The notes under the pieces were generated by a model. The model was not told where the DNA came from and ran no database searches. It saw nothing but the letters and a program-made list of their open reading frames with translations. 64,000 nt of DNA from Janibacter terrae NBRC 107853 (GTDB taxonomy: Bacteria; Actinomycetota; Actinomycetes; Actinomycetales; Dermatophilaceae): positions 496,001 through 560,000 of the forward strand of contig NZ_BCUV01000006.1 in NCBI RefSeq assembly GCF_001591405.1, read 5' to 3'. The translations under genes and the position numbers were made by a program. Below are positions 61,473 to 64,000 of this stretch, one piece after another. How positions within the stretch are numbered: the stretch's first letter is position 1; each line of letters begins with the position of its first letter.

Positions 61473-62141
61473 CTACTTGTCGTCCACCGCCGCCTGCTCC
61501 AGCGCCTCGGTGATCCCGGGCTCGACGGGGCCGAGCACGGGGTCGCGGCCGGTGACGACGTCGAGGGCCGCCTTGACGTTGGCGAGGTACTCGCGCTGCT
61601 GCCCCGACCGCCACGGTCCGGAGTACCGGCGCATCGTCTCGTCGCCGACACCGACGGTGGCCAGGCCGACGGCCCGGCAGACCGCGACGGCCCGGGGCAC
61701 GTGGTAGCCCTGCGAGACGATGACCGCGTCGGGCACCTCGAAGATCCGCCGGGCCCGCACGCACGTGTCATAGGTGTCGCGACCGGCGAAGTCCCGCACG
61801 ACCCGCTCCCGCGGCACCCCGGCGTCGACGAGGTGGTCACGCATCGCGGTGGGCTCGTCGTAGGAGTGCGTGCGGTTGTCGCCGCTCACGAGGACCGCGT
61901 CCACCGTGCCGTCGAGGTAGAGGTCACGGGCGATGTCCAGCCGCGCGGCGAGGAAGGGGGTGGGCTCACCCTCCGCGTCCAGCCCGGCCCCGAGGACGAT
62001 CGCCACCGAGCGGTGCGGTGCGTCCTCGGCCGTGTACACGTGGTCCTCGCTCGCCCGGGCCACCCAGATGTTGGGGCCGGCGACCACGAGGACCACGAGC
62101 AGCACCACGCCGCCGACCAACCAGCGCCACCTGCGCCTCAT
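61473..62141 (-). CDS. YdcF/SanA-like (DUF218) membrane protein
   Basis: A 222-residue protein with an N-terminal transmembrane anchor (about residues 8-27) and a DUF218 domain: Ile-Val-Leu-Gly-Ala-Gly, Val-Ser-Gly-Asp-Asn, Asp-Thr-Tyr-Asp-Thr-Cys and Gln-Gly-Tyr-His-Val-Pro-Arg motifs. SanA-like proteins are linked to envelope integrity in enterobacteria; role here unknown. Confidence 0.88.
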   Translation of the reverse strand: MRRRWRWLVGGVVLLVVLVVAGPNIWVARASEDHVYTAEDAPHRSVAIVLGAGLDAEGEPTPFLAARLDIARDLYLDGTVDAVLVSGDNRTHSYDEPTAMRDHLVDAGVPRERVVRDFAGRDTYDTCVRARRIFEVPDAVIVSQGYHVPRAVAVCRAVGLATVGVGDETMRRYSGPWRSGQQREYLANVKAALDVVTGRDPVLGPVEPGITEALEQAAVDDK

Positions 62142-62186
62142 CCGTGCCCCCTGACAGTCGACCATCCCTCTGCGAGAGTGTGGACC

Positions 62187-63449
62187 ATGAGCGACGACGA
62201 GCGCACCACCGACGTCCTGGCCCGGCTCGACGAGACGCGAGAACGCCGCGAGGAGCTCTACCGCCACCTCCACTCCCACCCCGAGCTGTCGCACGAGGAG
62301 AGCGAGACGGCCGCGCTCGTCGCGCAGCGCCTCACGGGGTCCGGGTACGACGTGCGCACCGGGATCGGCGGGACCGGGGTCGTCGGCGTCCTCACCCGGG
62401 GCGAGGGCGGGCGCGTGCTGCTGCGCGCCGACATGGACGCACTCCCCGTGCCCGAGGCCACCCGGCTGGACTACGCGAGCACCGTCACCACCCGGGACAC
62501 GAAGGGGGAAGAGGTCCCGGTCGCACACGCCTGCGGCCACGACGTGCACGTCACGTGCCTGCTCGAGGCGGCGGACCTGCTCGCCTCCGCCCCCGAGGGC
62601 GCGTGGAGCGGCACGGTGATCGCCCTCTTCCAGCCGGGCGAGGAGCGGGGCGACGGAGCCGGACGCATGGTCGAGGACGGTCTGGCCGAGGTCGTCGGGC
62701 CGGTGGACGTCGCGATGGCGCAGCACGTGCTCGCCTTCCCCGCCGGCACGGTGGCCACGCGCCCCGGACCGGTGCTCTCGGCCGCCGACAGCATCCGGAT
62801 CACCGTCCACGGCCGCGGGTCGCACGGGTCCATGCCGCAGACCGCCGTCGACCCCGTCGTCCTCGCCGCGATGATCGTGCTGCGGCTGCAGACGATCGTC
62901 TCCCGCGAGATCGGCCCGACCGACCCGGCGGTCGTCACCGTGGGCTCGATCCACGCCGGCACCAAGAGCAATGTCATCGGCGACCACGCCGTGCTCGAGG
63001 TCAACACGCGGACCTACTCCGACGGGACCCGCCGGCGCGTGCTCGAAGCGATCGAACGCATCGTGCGGGCCGAGTGCCAGGCCTCGGGCAGCCCCCACGA
63101 GCCGCAGCTGGAGCTGTACGACCGCTTCCCGGCGACGGTCAACGACGAGGCGACGACGGCGAGGGTGCGCGCGGCCTTCGACGAGCACTTCGGCGCGGAC
63201 TCGCGCGAGCTGCCGCTGCAGTCCGCGAGCGAGGACTTCAGCGACATCCCGACCGCGCTCGGCGTCCCGTACACCTACTGGGCCATCGGTGGCATCGACC
63301 CGGAGCGGTACGCCGCGGCGGAGGCGGCCGGCCGGGTCGACGAGGACATCCCGGCCAACCACTCCCCCGCCTTCGCGCCCGTGATCCGCCCGACCCTCGA
63401 CGTCGGTGTGCGGGCGCTCGTCGTGGCCGCCCTGGCGCACCTGGGCTGA
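62187..63449 (+). CDS. M20 family amidohydrolase
   Basis: A 420-residue metal-dependent amidohydrolase. Motifs: His-Ser-His-Pro-Glu-Leu-Ser near the start, Arg-Ala-Asp-Met-Asp-Ala-Leu-Pro, His-Ala-Cys-Gly-His-Asp-Val-His (metal binding) and Ser-Glu-Asp-Phe near the end. Family members hydrolyse N-acyl amino acids or similar amides (amhX, hipO, ilvE-like types). Substrate not predictable from sequence alone. Confidence 0.92.
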   Translation: MSDDERTTDVLARLDETRERREELYRHLHSHPELSHEESETAALVAQRLTGSGYDVRTGIGGTGVVGVLTRGEGGRVLLRADMDALPVPEATRLDYASTVTTRDTKGEEVPVAHACGHDVHVTCLLEAADLLASAPEGAWSGTVIALFQPGEERGDGAGRMVEDGLAEVVGPVDVAMAQHVLAFPAGTVATRPGPVLSAADSIRITVHGRGSHGSMPQTAVDPVVLAAMIVLRLQTIVSREIGPTDPAVVTVGSIHAGTKSNVIGDHAVLEVNTRTYSDGTRRRVLEAIERIVRAECQASGSPHEPQLELYDRFPATVNDEATTARVRAAFDEHFGADSRELPLQSASEDFSDIPTALGVPYTYWAIGGIDPERYAAAEAAGRVDEDIPANHSPAFAPVIRPTLDVGVRALVVAALAHLG

Positions 63450-63470
63450 GGCCCGGGGGGTCGGACGTGC

Positions 63471-63803
63471 CTAGCCCGCCGTCCCAACGCTGAGCAGCAC
63501 GACCGCGTCCTCGAGGGCCTGCAGGTCGTGGCGCACGCCGGGTACGACGAGCAGCTCACCGGCGCCGCCCTCCCACGTCTCCTCGCCCGCGGCCAGGCGC
63601 ACCCTGCCCTGCAGCACCTGCAGCGTCGCCTCCGGCGGGCTCTCGTGCTCGCCGAGCTCCTGGCCCTGCAGCAGGGCGATGAGGGTCTGGCGCAGGACGT
63701 AGTCGTGGCGGCCGTGGACCGTCACGGCGCTGCGCCCGGCCGATCCCTCCCGGGCCTTGGCCAGGTGCTCCTGCGCGAGCGCAGTCAGTGACATCGACTC
63801 CAT
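63471..63803 (-). CDS. Small cupin-domain protein
   Basis: A 110-residue protein from the ATG at 63803 with GGAGGAG upstream. Cupin pattern: Thr-Leu-Gln-Val-Leu-Gln-Gly-Arg-Val strand, a Gly-Glu-Leu-Leu-Val-Val-Pro turn and Val-Arg-His-Asp-Leu. Single-domain cupins of this size often bind metals or small molecules; function unknown. Confidence 0.8.
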   Translation of the reverse strand: MESMSLTALAQEHLAKAREGSAGRSAVTVHGRHDYVLRQTLIALLQGQELGEHESPPEATLQVLQGRVRLAAGEETWEGGAGELLVVPGVRHDLQALEDAVVLLSVGTAG

Positions 63804-63869
63804 GACGACTCCTCCGTGCGGTGACATGTCCCCCCATCCTGCTCCACCGGCAGCCGGTACGGTGCCCCC

Positions 63870-64000
63870 ATGGGTGAGCAGCAGCGCCGGATCTCCTGCC
63901 TCCGTGTCCCGGACGTCGAGGACGTGGATCAACCAGTGCACCTACTGCGCCGTCTCCCACGGCGCGGCCCTGCGCGAGCACTCCGGTGACCCGGTCATGG
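63870..64000 (+). pseudogene. AhpD-like peroxidase gene remnant, cut by window end
   Basis: The frame starting at the ATG at 63870 encodes Arg-Ile-Ser-Cys-Leu-Arg-Val-Pro-Asp-Val-Glu-Asp, which looks like the start of peroxidase-related AhpD proteins. Soon after, the adjacent frame encodes Asn-Gln-Cys-Thr-Tyr-Cys-Ala-Val-Ser-His-Gly-Ala, the active-site motif of that family. About 65 residues normally lie between them, so an internal deletion with frame change is likely. The window ends before the rest can be seen. Confidence 0.4.

Overview
The window is high-GC actinobacterial DNA (Actinomycetota, probably a member of the Micrococcales; the genus cannot be read from the sequence). It is mostly prophage. 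The host part on the right (about 55.5-64 kb) has the usual actinobacterial block leuS - degV - comEA - comEC plus small metabolic genes. The rest is a siphovirus-type temperate phage with an HK97-style capsid and a large serine integrase.

The main structural fact is an exact repeat. Positions 1-10979 equal 44498-55476 (offset 44,497 bp, no difference seen in any product). The window therefore reads: right end of prophage copy A (tape measure C-terminus to the att site, 1-10979), an uninterrupted phage attachment site (attP-like, about 10930-11030), a complete prophage copy B (10980-55476), and then host DNA. This is a head-to-tail prophage dimer, or an assembly produced by circular phage DNA. 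The right host junction lies inside comEC, whose N-terminal 272 codons remain (about 55471-56286, minus strand). The rest of comEC must lie beyond the left copy.

Copy B starts with the serine integrase (11051-12451). Next is a leftward lysogeny operon of six tightly packed genes (15816 down to 12459): an XRE repressor, an uncharacterised 369-aa protein, a four-helix membrane protein, an ImmA/IrrE-like metallopeptidase, a DUF3263-like protein and a lipoprotein. A 269-bp control region with repeated CGTCTA operators separates it from the rightward early genes. These comprise a Cro-like HTH protein, small zinc proteins, a Cas4/RecB-like nuclease, a phiC31 gp3-like recombination directionality factor, a DnaQ-like exonuclease, SSB, a RuvC-like resolvase and a DnaB-N/RepA-type helicase. 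An iteron and hairpin cluster that could be the replication origin lies just after the helicase.

The late region runs terminase small and large subunits, portal, head morphogenesis, fused protease-scaffold, decoration protein, major capsid protein, head-tail connectors, major tail protein, tail chaperones with a -1 frameshift, tape measure, distal tail and hub proteins, and a tail protein with an SGNH esterase domain. The lysis genes follow: amidase endolysin and holin candidates. Among them is a 2H phosphoesterase resembling the Acb1 anti-CBASS family. The end next to attP carries probable lysogenic-conversion genes: a secreted HNH nuclease lipoprotein and a membrane-anchored Excalibur protein. 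No tRNA, rRNA, CRISPR array or insertion sequence was recognised.
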